DNA of 10,599 nt from Promethearchaeota archaeon (GCA_016839905.1 JAEOTJ010000291.1:1-10599), one strand, 5' to 3'. Shown: positions 1 to 7,263, numbered from the stretch's first letter. The notes: a model not told the origin generated them from the sequence alone. Made by a program: numbers and translations.

Positions 1-105
1 AAGATTAACGCATCTGCGGGATTAAAAGCTGTTTTAAGTAAAGGTAAGAGCCTTCAAAAAAACAAAGATTCAACCACGGAGGATGATTTTGTCGGTGAAG
101 ATTAG
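1..105 (+). CDS. 3' end of an unidentified protein gene (partial)
   Basis: Frame 1 is open from the first base of the window to a TAG stop at 103-105, giving the last 34 residues of a protein that begins upstream. The fragment starts KINASAGLKAVLSKGKSLQK and ends in an acidic tail (TTEDDFVGED). A lysine-rich helix followed by a charged, probably disordered C-terminus is all that can be seen, and I do not recognise the family. It is the only gene in the window ending in TAG rather than TAA. A nine-T tract begins 15 bases after the stop, which fits transcription ending here before the next gene. That the frame is coding is inferred from its running off the window edge, its plausible composition and the terminator-like tract behind it. 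Confidence 0.55.
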   Translation, partial: KINASAGLKAVLSKGKSLQKNKDSTTEDDFVGED

Positions 106-119
106 TTTTAAAATATATG

Positions 120-138
120 TTTTTTTTTCCATTTTTTA
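120..138 (+). terminator. oligo-T transcription terminator after the partial gene
   Basis: Nine consecutive T residues (120-128) are followed after three bases by a second T-rich run (132-138). Archaeal RNA polymerase terminates at such oligo-T tracts without needing a hairpin, and none is seen here. The position, just downstream of the TAG at 103-105, fits. Confidence 0.45.
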
Positions 139-206
139 TAGGGGTTTTTTAATTTAATTTCAAAATTATAGACATCTTTAGATTAATAAATTTAAGAGGA
201 GAAAAA

Positions 207-1034
207 ATGGGAGAGTCTCATTCTAAAACCTTTTTTGGACAAAATACAGCATTATTCCTGAATAGTTCTTCAATGACAGACCCTTTTTTATTTATTCGAT
301 GTTTTAAAAGAAAGGCTAATGGTCAATGGGAAAAGCCTTCTAATAATGAAGGGAAGGCTATAAAATGCTCATTAGAAGAAATTATAATGATGCTCCAAGT
401 TTTAAACCGAAAATTGTTAAATTGGACAAGTTTTCACACCTATAAGAATAATAAGACGCCCATTTCATTTGGATGGGAAGATGATAAAACTAAAACTTTA
501 TGGATAAACATCGCAAATTATTCAAAAATGTTAAATTTCTCTCAAACAGAAATCTTAAGGTTGCTTTTAGAACATATTTTAAAAGAAAAGATAAAATATG
601 CAACTATAATGAATAATAATAGATTAAAAAAAAAAACAGAAAAAAATACCTTTATAAATGAAATTTTAGAAAATGGTTATGTTGATAATAGGATTTCCAA
701 AAATTCTAGGAATATTAAAAATGAGAAAATTATAGAATTTAAGGAAAATTATGATGACAACTCACTTGAGGAAATTTTTAATAATAAATCTGACCAAACA
801 ATTAAAGAAATCCCTAAAATTCAATTTAATTCTAAAAAAGTGCGAGAAATTAGTAATATTAATGGATCGATTGTCAGTGAAACTGAAAAAGCGTTGTTAA
901 TTAATTTCAATTCTGAACAAGAGTTTTGGATGCCAAAATCAACAATTCATTGTCAATATACACCAAAAAAAAATATAGAACAAGTATTTGTAATTGATAA
1001 CTGGATTTTAAAAAAGAATAACATTATTTCATAA
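207..1034 (+). CDS. two-domain protein of unknown function, possibly nucleic-acid binding
   Basis: A 275-residue protein of unknown function. The start is well supported: AGAGGAG at 195-201 lies five bases before the ATG, the clearest Shine-Dalgarno in the window. Residues about 28-133 form a compact N-terminal domain whose predicted order is strand (FIRCFKR), helix (SLEEIIMMLQVLN), strands (WTSFHTY, PISFGWED, LWINIANY), then a long helix (residues 112-131). Residues about 135-205 are an Asn/Lys/Glu-rich linker, probably disordered. Residues about 208-275 form a second small domain with the pattern ETEKALLINF, FWMPKSTI and a final IDNWILKKN, resembling a small accessory module (charged helix, strand, W-x-P-K-S, then W-L-x-K-K) that I recall from other archaeal proteins but cannot name. 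The N-terminal order of four strands and two helices is reminiscent of ThermoDBP-type single-stranded-DNA-binding domains; that is inference, not a match I can verify. No catalytic motif, signal peptide or membrane segment is visible. It appears monocistronic, with a T-tract before it and a promoter-like TATA after it. Confidence 0.8.
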   Translation: MGESHSKTFFGQNTALFLNSSSMTDPFLFIRCFKRKANGQWEKPSNNEGKAIKCSLEEIIMMLQVLNRKLLNWTSFHTYKNNKTPISFGWEDDKTKTLWINIANYSKMLNFSQTEILRLLLEHILKEKIKYATIMNNNRLKKKTEKNTFINEILENGYVDNRISKNSRNIKNEKIIEFKENYDDNSLEEIFNNKSDQTIKEIPKIQFNSKKVREISNINGSIVSETEKALLINFNSEQEFWMPKSTIHCQYTPKKNIEQVFVIDNWILKKNNIIS

Positions 1035-1057
1035 TTATCCATGGTCTTAATTGAGGC

Positions 1058-1080
1058 ATCAAATATTTATAAGATTTGAT
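1058..1080 (+). promoter_or_regulatory. TATA-like promoter element inside an inverted repeat, upstream of the M50 protease
   Basis: TTTATAAG at 1066-1073 matches the archaeal TATA consensus. It lies about 60 bases before the ATG at 1132, which would place transcription start near 1097 and leave a leader of about 35 bases. It is flanked by a perfect 7-bp inverted repeat, ATCAAAT (1058-1064) and ATTTGAT (1074-1080), so a dimeric repressor bound here would block TBP. A further ATCAA copy lies at 1094-1098. The promoter role is inferred, and in AT-rich DNA such repeats also arise by chance. Confidence 0.35.
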
Positions 1081-1131
1081 TAATAAAATTTTTATCAAAC
1101 AACCTATTTTACTTATTAAAAACTAAAATTT

Positions 1132-2955
1132 ATGGTATCTAATTTTTTAACTGATTTTATAAATAGTTCATATTTCTCATGGTTTTTAATCTCCATAATC
1201 TTTTGGTTAATAGTTCTTATCTTAATTTATTTATTGCGAAATAAAAAAGATGCTATTCATGTATTCTTTCCTTTCATAGCATTAATGAAAACAAAGAAAT
1301 TAAATCGTTTTATAACTAAAACTGGTAAAAAATTCCCAAAATTTTGGAAAGTATTTTGGACAATTGGAATTTTTATTTCATTTGTATTTATCATTCTTGC
1401 ATTTTACTTCTTTTTCATTAACTTTTTATTGTTAATCTTTAAACCAAAAGTTGAAAATATTATTGCCCCCCTCATTCCAGGAGTTACCGTAGATTTACCA
1501 TTTTTTTTCTATTTACTATTACCTCTTCTATTTATTATAACAACTCATGAGTTAGCACACGGTATTGCTGCTAGTGCTGAAGATGTAGAAGTTAAATCTA
1601 CTGGAATCATTGGAGCGGGTATATTTTTCATATTATTATATGGAGCTTTTGTGGAAGTTGATGAGAGAGAATTATATTCTCCGAAACATCACAGAAACAC
1701 TCGATTAAGAATTATTGCAGCGGGAACTTATGTGAATGGAATTACAGCACTTATAGCGATCATATTTATATTCCTCTTTCCATTATTAATTTCTCCCTTC
1801 TATGGAAATCAAGTAACTCAAATAGATACGGTGCTCAAGCCTGAACAGGGAGGTTTCAATTATGAAATTTTAGAGTCGGGCGATGTAATAGAAGCTCTAA
1901 AAAAAAAAAGCGATTCAGATTTTATTGCTCTTGATGGGTATAACAATGTTACTCTCACTAATCTTTTAAATAATCAAACAGATAAAATCAAATGTTCCGT
2001 AGGAGATAATCTAACATTAAAGATCTATGATCCTGAATCCGATTCTCATACTGAAAAAAATATTCAACTTGGACCATATTACAATCTTGGAATTCTTTAT
2101 GAATATGTTTCTAACTCAGAAATAAAAATTACTAGAATTTATTCCAAGGCAGAAGGAGGTAATAATTATGATAAAGGATTAGAAGTAGATTTGATAGTCA
2201 CAAAAATTAATGGAACTTCTATTAATCAAGAGAATGGTAAAACTCTTCAATTGTTTCTTACTATTTATAATTTAAGAAATTTAAAGTTAACCACTGACTC
2301 TGGAACATTTATTCTGGATGTAGAAGTAATTGGAGTCCGTATAGGAATTTTAAGTAGAGCTTATTGGATGCCGTTAAATCCAATAGGAAAATTCTTTACA
2401 GGCAATTTTCCGGACTTAATTCTTAGAGAATTAATCTTGCTTTTTGTAATTGCTTTAAGTATTAGTTTACTCAATATGCTGCCTATGGGTATTACTGATG
2501 GTGATCGTATAGTAAAGGAATTAATAAACTGGGGGATAGGAGAAGATTATAGCATAAAGAAAAAAAAGACCGATTTAATTTATTTTAATAAAGAAGAGAA
2601 ATACTATGGTTTATCAGAATTCCGTGTAGAAAAAATAAACTCAATAAAAATAAAAATGATACCAGAAAAACAGATTAGAACCAATGTTCAAGACGAAATC
2701 ATATTAGGTAAAGATAACTATGAACTAATAGATAAAATTGGAGATGGTTTTAAATCAACCGTTTTATTAAATATTCCTGAGAAAACAAAATTAACAAAAA
2801 ACTCTCAACTAATAATTAATTATGAGTATTGTCATGATACGAAACGACAAAAAAAGAAAAATATTCTAAATATAATACGGCTTTTTGCTGTTGTGATTTT
2901 TTTAGGAAGTATGATTATATCATTTATTAAATTTGGTTCATTGATTTTTTTTTAA
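1132..2955 (+). CDS. site-2-protease-like membrane zinc metalloprotease (peptidase M50) with PDZ-like region
   Basis: A 607-residue polytopic membrane protease of the M50/site-2 protease family, which cuts transmembrane substrates inside the membrane. The zinc motif HELAH (His139, Glu140, His143) sits at the end of a hydrophobic segment (about 122-140). The third zinc-ligand region is NMLPMGITDGDR (Asn448 to Arg459, with Asp456), just after a membrane segment at about 429-450. Other membrane segments are at about 14-35, 73-103, 157-175, 192-222 and the extreme C-terminus (about 583-605). Between the two catalytic halves, residues about 225-400 look like one or two PDZ-type domains (LESGDVIEAL near 247-256; KGLEVDLIVTKING near 348-361). 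A lysine-rich soluble region (about 470-580) precedes the last membrane segment. This is larger than a minimal archaeal S2P. No ribosome-binding site precedes the ATG. The stop codon lies at the edge of a nine-T run, and the tRNA thiolase gene starts 16 bases later. Family confident; substrate unknown. Confidence 0.9.
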   Translation: MVSNFLTDFINSSYFSWFLISIIFWLIVLILIYLLRNKKDAIHVFFPFIALMKTKKLNRFITKTGKKFPKFWKVFWTIGIFISFVFIILAFYFFFINFLLLIFKPKVENIIAPLIPGVTVDLPFFFYLLLPLLFIITTHELAHGIAASAEDVEVKSTGIIGAGIFFILLYGAFVEVDERELYSPKHHRNTRLRIIAAGTYVNGITALIAIIFIFLFPLLISPFYGNQVTQIDTVLKPEQGGFNYEILESGDVIEALKKKSDSDFIALDGYNNVTLTNLLNNQTDKIKCSVGDNLTLKIYDPESDSHTEKNIQLGPYYNLGILYEYVSNSEIKITRIYSKAEGGNNYDKGLEVDLIVTKINGTSINQENGKTLQLFLTIYNLRNLKLTTDSGTFILDVEVIGVRIGILSRAYWMPLNPIGKFFTGNFPDLILRELILLFVIALSISLLNMLPMGITDGDRIVKELINWGIGEDYSIKKKKTDLIYFNKEEKYYGLSEFRVEKINSIKIKMIPEKQIRTNVQDEIILGKDNYELIDKIGDGFKSTVLLNIPEKTKLTKNSQLIINYEYCHDTKRQKKKNILNIIRLFAVVIFLGSMIISFIKFGSLIFF

Positions 2956-2971
2956 TCAATTATTAAATAAC

Positions 2972-3955
2972 GTGATTTTAATTTCTAGCTTTAATATTTA
3001 CATAAAGAAAGGAAAATGTATTAATTGTAAAAGTGTAGTTGTAGTTCAGAGAAGGCATTCTGGACAATATTTATGCCCAAAATGCTTTGAAAAGAGTATA
3101 GAAAAAATTATTAATAAAACCATCTCAAAATTTAAAATGCTTAAACCTCAGGATAAAATAATTGTTGGTTTATCCGGGGGGAAAGATTCAGTTTCACTTC
3201 TTTATAATTTAAATAAAATTCAAGAAAATATATATAATTCAGAACCAATAATTGCATTAACTATTGATGAAGGGATAAAAGGTTATAGAGAAAAGAGTAT
3301 AAAAAAATCAACTCAATTTTGTAAGCATTATGGAATCGAACATCAAATCATTTCATTTAAAGAAAGATTTGGCAAGAGCCTTGATGAGATTATAGAATTA
3401 AAGAATAAAAGTCCTGATTATAAATATGCATGCAATTATTGCGCAACAATTAGAAGGAGATTATTAAACGATGGAGCTAAAGAATTAGGAGGAGATATTT
3501 TAGTCATGGGTCATAATCTTACGGATATTGCTGAAACATTCCTAATGAATATATTATATAAAAGACTAAGCTTAATTGCTAATCAATACATATATAAAAA
3601 AGAAAGTCATAATATTAACAAATTTTTCATTAAAAAAATTATGCCATTAATGAGAATCCCTGAAGAAGAAATATTTTTATATGTTAATTTTAAAAAACTA
3701 GAATATTACCCTTCCCATTGCCCATATCGAGATAAAGATCCAATCATCAGAAAAAGAGTTTTAGATTTTATTCAAGAATGTAAAAAATTTAGTCCCGAAA
3801 TTGAATTCAATTTACTTAATGGATTTTTAGAAATGTCGGAGATTTTTTATAATAATTATGATAAAATAAATCATAATGCCTGTACTAATTGTGGGTATCC
3901 ATGTGGCAAATCTCATACTTGTAATTATTGTACTCTCTTAAAAGAACTTGGATAA
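2972..3955 (+). CDS. tRNA 2-thiolation enzyme, TtuA/Ncs6 (CTU1) family
   Basis: A 327-residue PP-loop ATPase that adenylates a wobble or T-loop uridine of tRNA and replaces its oxygen with sulfur. An N-terminal zinc ribbon (Cys16, Cys19, Cys35, Cys38) precedes the PP-loop LSGGKDS (67-73). Cys154-x-x-Cys157 followed by RRR, together with Cys250 in SHCPYRD, are the three cysteines that in TtuA hold the catalytic iron-sulfur cluster. GHNLTDIAETFLMN (180-193) is the family's substrate-side motif. The C-terminal zinc site is CTNC (304-307) with Cys311 and CNYC (317-320), and the length is typical. The start codon is GTG at 2972; no in-frame ATG lies before the first zinc cysteine, so GTG is the best choice despite having no Shine-Dalgarno. 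Spacing of 16 bases behind the M50 gene suggests co-transcription, although a T9 run overlaps the upstream stop. Whether it modifies position 34 (Ncs6-like) or 54 (TtuA-like) cannot be read from the sequence, so no symbol is given. Confidence 0.92.
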   Translation: MILISSFNIYIKKGKCINCKSVVVVQRRHSGQYLCPKCFEKSIEKIINKTISKFKMLKPQDKIIVGLSGGKDSVSLLYNLNKIQENIYNSEPIIALTIDEGIKGYREKSIKKSTQFCKHYGIEHQIISFKERFGKSLDEIIELKNKSPDYKYACNYCATIRRRLLNDGAKELGGDILVMGHNLTDIAETFLMNILYKRLSLIANQYIYKKESHNINKFFIKKIMPLMRIPEEEIFLYVNFKKLEYYPSHCPYRDKDPIIRKRVLDFIQECKKFSPEIEFNLLNGFLEMSEIFYNNYDKINHNACTNCGYPCGKSHTCNYCTLLKELG

Positions 3956-3960
3956 TAATG

Positions 3961-4974
3961 TTATTTTATTAAATATCCTCCCATTTCTTTCAATTTATCA
4001 TACTCCCTTACTTCCTCCTTGAATAAAGGAACTTCAATTAAATTTTTTCCTAATTTATTTTGAAAAATATCCTTTATTTTAACTAAATTTCTTTCTTGCA
4101 TTTCTCTTCGAGATTTGCAAAAGTCACATAATTCAGTTGTATCTTGATACAATTGATTGACAATAATATTAGAGGATGGGATTCGATATTTTATAAGCTC
4201 ATTAATTAATCGACCTGTTTCTGCAATTGCCATTTCTTCTGGGATCATGACGATTACAAAAGAATTTACTGATGGATCAATTAGGTCATCCCTCGCATTT
4301 AAAATAGCTTCATTCATTTTTTCTAAAATCTCTAATGGGTTCTCTTGCTTCTTCTCTTCTTTTGAAAACATTCGTTTTATCGCACCAAACATCTTGCCAA
4401 CCCTTAATCTTAATTTTAAAATCTTACCAATCCATCCAGATAAGGTCTCTGGAAGACTTAATAATCGAAGAGTGTGTCCTGTTGGCGCCGTATCAAAAAT
4501 AATTAAGTCATAAATGTGCTCAGATTCTATATATTCTAAAACCTTTCCAAATGCTAATGCCTCATCGATTCCAGGAGGATTCATTGAAATGCTTTCATTT
4601 CCATCTCCCATCATTCCTTCCAACATACCCTGCATCATATCCCCCATCATTCCATCCATGCCTAAATCTTCCATCGGATTCATATTTGTTAATGCATTCA
4701 ATTCAGCCACTTTCACTTTAGGATTAATTTCTAAAGCTGTTAAATTTTTTACACCAGTTACGGGAGTAGGTTCCCCCGGAGCCAGTACCATTCCTAAACT
4801 ATCTCCTAATGAATGAGCTGGATCAGTACTAATAATTAATGTATTTCTACCTTGTTCAGCGGTCCATATTGCCGCACTTGCGGCGGAAGATGTTTTACCC
4901 ACACCCCCCTTGCCACCAAACATTATCATTCTTAAATTTAATAACAGATCTTTTAAATTCATTTTAAATTCCAT
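3961..4974 (-). CDS. Get3/ArsA-family ATPase (tail-anchored protein targeting type)
   Basis: A 337-residue cytosolic ATPase of the ArsA/Get3 family. The deviant Walker A is GGKGGVGKT (20-28), with the signature lysine Lys22. Switch I is STDPAHSLGD (49-58) and switch II is DTAPTGHTLR (161-170). It is a single ATPase unit, unlike the tandem bacterial ArsA. Two features favour a Get3-like role over arsenite export. CDFC (Cys283, Cys286) matches the zinc-binding pair at the Get3 dimer interface. The segment 98-131 is extremely methionine-rich (11 Met in 34 residues, alternating with Gly, Asp and Glu), as expected of a flexible hydrophobic client-binding helix. The arsenite-binding cysteines of ArsA are not seen. 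The ATG at 4974 is used; Met5 (4962) is an alternative start. It lies 54 bases downstream of the release factor gene on the same strand and may be co-transcribed. Its stop is 5 bp from the stop of the convergent thiolase gene. Family very confident, client role inferred. Confidence 0.92.
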   Translation of the reverse strand: MEFKMNLKDLLLNLRMIMFGGKGGVGKTSSAASAAIWTAEQGRNTLIISTDPAHSLGDSLGMVLAPGEPTPVTGVKNLTALEINPKVKVAELNALTNMNPMEDLGMDGMMGDMMQGMLEGMMGDGNESISMNPPGIDEALAFGKVLEYIESEHIYDLIIFDTAPTGHTLRLLSLPETLSGWIGKILKLRLRVGKMFGAIKRMFSKEEKKQENPLEILEKMNEAILNARDDLIDPSVNSFVIVMIPEEMAIAETGRLINELIKYRIPSSNIIVNQLYQDTTELCDFCKSRREMQERNLVKIKDIFQNKLGKNLIEVPLFKEEVREYDKLKEMGGYLIK

Positions 4975-5028
4975 TATTTTATAATAATTTTATATTTACA
5001 ATTTTAAACTAATCTTTATTATGATCTT

Positions 5029-6303
5029 TTAATAATCGGTCTTAAACCGTAGATTTGCTACAATGCCTCCAAATGTAGCATATAGGATCTCCCCCTCTTC
5101 TGTTTCAGATGAGATTATTTCCACATGAGTTCCCATTGTCTCTGCGATTTCACCTAAATATTCGATAATTGTAATGCTTTCAACATTTTTTATGGTATTT
5201 GAATTACATCTTGGGCAACTTAATTCTTGAATTTTTTCTGCCAATTTATCAATTTCTTCTTCTTTAACATTTTGATACTCAACATATTTACAGTTTGAAC
5301 ATTCAATTTTTGATTTAGTAATATTCAGTTTCTCTGAAAGAATTAGTACATCAACTGCTCCCATATTCAATGCTTTTTCAACTGCATCAAGACCATATGT
5401 AACTAATCCAGAATCTAATGAGATTTCTTTCAAGACCTGCTGTATTATTTTTTTTTCACGTATAAATTTTATATTTTCAATCTTATCTTTTATTTTATCT
5501 ACGAGTGCTCGGAGCCCTTCAGAACCGCCATAACCGAGATCAACCACATCTAAAATCTTTTCACGTAATCGATAATCCAAACTCTCATCTCTAACGAATT
5601 TTTCTTTTGATGGGCCAGGTCCTCCTATAAAAATACCATGTAATTGTTCCATATCTAAAAATAACTTATTTACCTCGTCTGAAATTCTACGATAAAAACG
5701 TGTTTCACCCTCCTCAATCAATCGCTCATACCTTTTTTGAGATTGTCCTCCTGCTCTATGTTTTCCATGGACTCCAGATGTAAATTCTCTTACCATTACC
5801 ATATGACTACCCCTAATATATCCAACCGCAGATTCTTTTCTACCAATTGAGAGTAATCCGTATGTATCTTTTGGTGTAAGCATTTCTTCTAATGGCCACA
5901 ATAAAAATTCACTTGCACAATGATATCTAAATGTTTTAATCGGTTCTGGAGGATCAATGATAAATTTTTCAATTTTTTCCGTTCCTTGAGTATTATTTTG
6001 TGGGATAGCTCCTGCAAACATTATTAAACCACTCTCAGGAACTTCTTTATAATTTTTTAACATCCCCAAAAGGTTTGTTATTCCTGCTAATACATTTTTT
6101 TTGGTTAGTTTTGATTTTATATTCTGGCTTTCGCTTGTCTCATTATTAAGATAATTGGTCACATCTGAAAGCTTACGATCATAAGGAATATATAATGAAA
6201 TTAATTCAGTATGAAAACCTTTTTTAGATTTAAGCTCCTCTAATAATTTTTTCGTTTTATAAACTTTTAAGTCGCTGCTTTTTTTACGTTCTTCTTGAGG
6301 CAT
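5029..6303 (-). CDS. prf1: peptide chain release factor 1, archaeal/eukaryotic type (aRF1)
   Basis: A 424-residue class I release factor that reads all three stop codons and triggers peptidyl-tRNA hydrolysis on the ribosome. The decoding domain has NIKS at 61-64 and Y-x-C-x-x-x-F at 127-133 (YHCASEF). The catalytic GGQ is at 185-187 within RAGGQSQKRYERLIEEG. The C-terminal domain includes two cysteine pairs, Cys335/Cys338 and Cys363/Cys366, that form the zinc-ribbon-like insertion seen in many archaeal aRF1 proteins. Length is normal for the family (about 400-430). The residues just before NIKS read SESQ rather than the more usual TAS; the window's genes stop mostly with TAA. The ATG at 6303 has no obvious Shine-Dalgarno. 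The gene shares a short divergent control region with the phosphopantothenate synthetase gene and is followed by the Get3-like gene on the same strand. Confidence 0.96.
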   Translation of the reverse strand: MPQEERKKSSDLKVYKTKKLLEELKSKKGFHTELISLYIPYDRKLSDVTNYLNNETSESQNIKSKLTKKNVLAGITNLLGMLKNYKEVPESGLIMFAGAIPQNNTQGTEKIEKFIIDPPEPIKTFRYHCASEFLLWPLEEMLTPKDTYGLLSIGRKESAVGYIRGSHMVMVREFTSGVHGKHRAGGQSQKRYERLIEEGETRFYRRISDEVNKLFLDMEQLHGIFIGGPGPSKEKFVRDESLDYRLREKILDVVDLGYGGSEGLRALVDKIKDKIENIKFIREKKIIQQVLKEISLDSGLVTYGLDAVEKALNMGAVDVLILSEKLNITKSKIECSNCKYVEYQNVKEEEIDKLAEKIQELSCPRCNSNTIKNVESITIIEYLGEIAETMGTHVEIISSETEEGEILYATFGGIVANLRFKTDY

Positions 6304-6318
6304 ATCAATCTATAAATT

Positions 6319-6336
6319 ATCAAAAGAATCAAAAGA
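6319..6336. repeat. tandem 9-bp repeat in the divergent promoter region
   Basis: ATCAAAAGA occurs twice back to back (6319-6327 and 6328-6336) between the divergent release factor and phosphopantothenate synthetase genes. It lies 16-33 bases upstream of the release factor ATG, where a core promoter or operator would be expected. No clean TATA box is evident for either direction. A regulatory role is possible but unproven. Confidence 0.4.
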
Positions 6337-6386
6337 TTAATAGTTTTTTCTATATTCTCAAACACAAACAAGTCTAATTAAGGTGT

Positions 6387-6482
6387 ATAATCATATCTGA
6401 TAAGAATAATAAAAAATCTGAAATTCCAAAAACTCATCCCCGCTATCATAGTTTAAAATATCGCCATAAAATAATTGAAGGT
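6387..6482 (+). other. in-frame N-terminal coding extension of phosphopantothenate synthetase with no canonical start codon
   Basis: The frame of the downstream gene stays open back to a TAA at 6375-6377. Its translation from 6423 includes IPKTHPRYHSL and YRHKIIEG, which match the conserved N-terminus I know from archaeal phosphopantothenate synthetases (IPKTHPRY-SL-R-K--EG). So these bases are almost certainly coding, yet there is no ATG, GTG or TTG in frame between 6378 and 6482. A Shine-Dalgarno-like AAGGTG (6380-6385) precedes in-frame ATA (6387), ATC (6390) and ATA (6393), at spacings of 1, 4 and 7 bases. Initiation at ATC or ATA would give about 264-265 residues. The alternative is a one-base insertion error or real frameshift, because GTG at 6383 would read into this frame if one base were removed near 6395. 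Confidence 0.7.
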
Positions 6483-7187
6483 ATGAAAAATCTTGTCGTT
6501 GCAGAAGCGGGTTTAATTGCTCATGGAAGGGGAGAATGTTTTGATTATATTTTAGGTGAAAAAACTAATGAATATAGTAAAAAAGCAATTAAAGCAGCTC
6601 TTGCTGCCTTGCTTCTTGCAGAAAATCCAGTTATTAGCGTGAATGGTAATGTTGCTGCTTTAGTTTCTAAAGAACTTGTTACCTTATCAAAAGCCGTAAA
6701 TGCACCTCTAGAAATAAATCTATTTTATCGAAAAGAAGGAAGAATTGAAGCAATTAAAACTATATTAGAAAATAGCGGAGCTACTAATCTATTAGGTATT
6801 AAAAAGAATGAAATGGTAGAGCTTGAAGGATTAGAGAGTAATAGGAGAGTTGTTAGTAAATTTGGAATATTTAAAGCTGATGTGGTGATGGTCCCATTAG
6901 AAGATGGAGATAGAACAGAAGTTTTAAAGAAGATTGGTAAAAAAGTGATTGCCATTGACTTAAATCCTATTAGTCGTACAGCGATTTGGGCGGACATTAC
7001 TATCGTCGACAATATCATTAGAGCCTTACCAGAAATGATTAAAATTGTTGAAGAATTAAAAAATATGGATAAAGAACAATTAAATAATATTATATCAAAT
7101 TTTAATAACAAAAAAAATATCCAAGATACTCTAGATTTAATTATAAATTATGTTAATTCTCAAAAAAAAGATGCCTTCAAAAAATAA
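6483..7187 (+). CDS. 4-phosphopantoate--beta-alanine ligase (archaeal phosphopantothenate synthetase), first canonical ATG
   Basis: ATP-dependent enzyme joining 4-phosphopantoate and beta-alanine to make 4'-phosphopantothenate, the archaeal replacement for bacterial PanC plus PanK in coenzyme A synthesis. It acts in the cytosol after pantoate kinase. The family's blocks are present in this reading of 234 residues: GLIAHGRGE (10-18), GEKT (25-28), ENPVISVNGNVAAL (47-60), APLEINLFYR (74-83), and an Asp-Leu-Asn-Pro block with SRT and ADITIVDN (159-178) then RALPEM. The ATG at 6483 falls inside the family's conserved region (just after IIEG), so the protein probably starts about 30 residues upstream (see 6387-6482). 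The C-terminus is a lysine/asparagine-rich tail. It diverges from the release factor gene and ends before a T-tract. Ketopantoate reductase, another enzyme of the same pathway, is 0.6 kb away on the other strand. Family assignment is confident, the start is not. Confidence 0.93.
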   Translation: MKNLVVAEAGLIAHGRGECFDYILGEKTNEYSKKAIKAALAALLLAENPVISVNGNVAALVSKELVTLSKAVNAPLEINLFYRKEGRIEAIKTILENSGATNLLGIKKNEMVELEGLESNRRVVSKFGIFKADVVMVPLEDGDRTEVLKKIGKKVIAIDLNPISRTAIWADITIVDNIIRALPEMIKIVEELKNMDKEQLNNIISNFNNKKNIQDTLDLIINYVNSQKKDAFKK

Positions 7188-7239
7188 ATTCATAAAATAT
7201 ATAGTTTTGTATTCAAAAAAGATTAAAAAACTCTATTCA

Positions 7240-7248
7240 TTTTTTTTT
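7240..7248 (+). terminator. oligo-T terminator between phosphopantothenate synthetase and acetyltransferase genes
   Basis: A run of nine T residues lies 53 bases after the stop codon at 7185-7187 and 29 bases before the next ATG. This is consistent with archaeal oligo-T termination, so the two + strand genes are probably transcribed separately. Confidence 0.4.
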
Positions 7249-7250
7249 AT

Positions 7251-7263
7251 TAATAAATATAAA
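7251..7263 (+). promoter_or_regulatory. TATA-like element of the acetyltransferase gene, possibly leaderless
   Basis: The stretch TAATAAATATAAA directly follows the T-tract and centres about 20 bases before the ATG at 7277. Archaeal transcription starts about 25 bases after the TATA centre, which would put the start at or near the ATG and give a leaderless mRNA. In keeping with that, no Shine-Dalgarno precedes the ATG. AT-rich background makes this tentative. Confidence 0.3.

Noticed and set aside
4157..4816. Two + strand reading frames opposite the Get3-like gene
   Set aside because: They are antisense shadows of a strongly conserved coding sequence, with no ribosome-binding site or recognisable protein.
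3961..4974. Arsenite-pump ATPase ArsA
   Set aside because: Only one ATPase unit, no arsenite-binding cysteine triad and no arsenic genes nearby, while the CxxC and Met-rich segment are Get3-like.
6725..7111. 128-codon - strand frame within phosphopantothenate synthetase
   Set aside because: Antisense shadow of a conserved gene; its hydrophobic, low-complexity translation reflects the complement of lysine/glutamate-rich codons.
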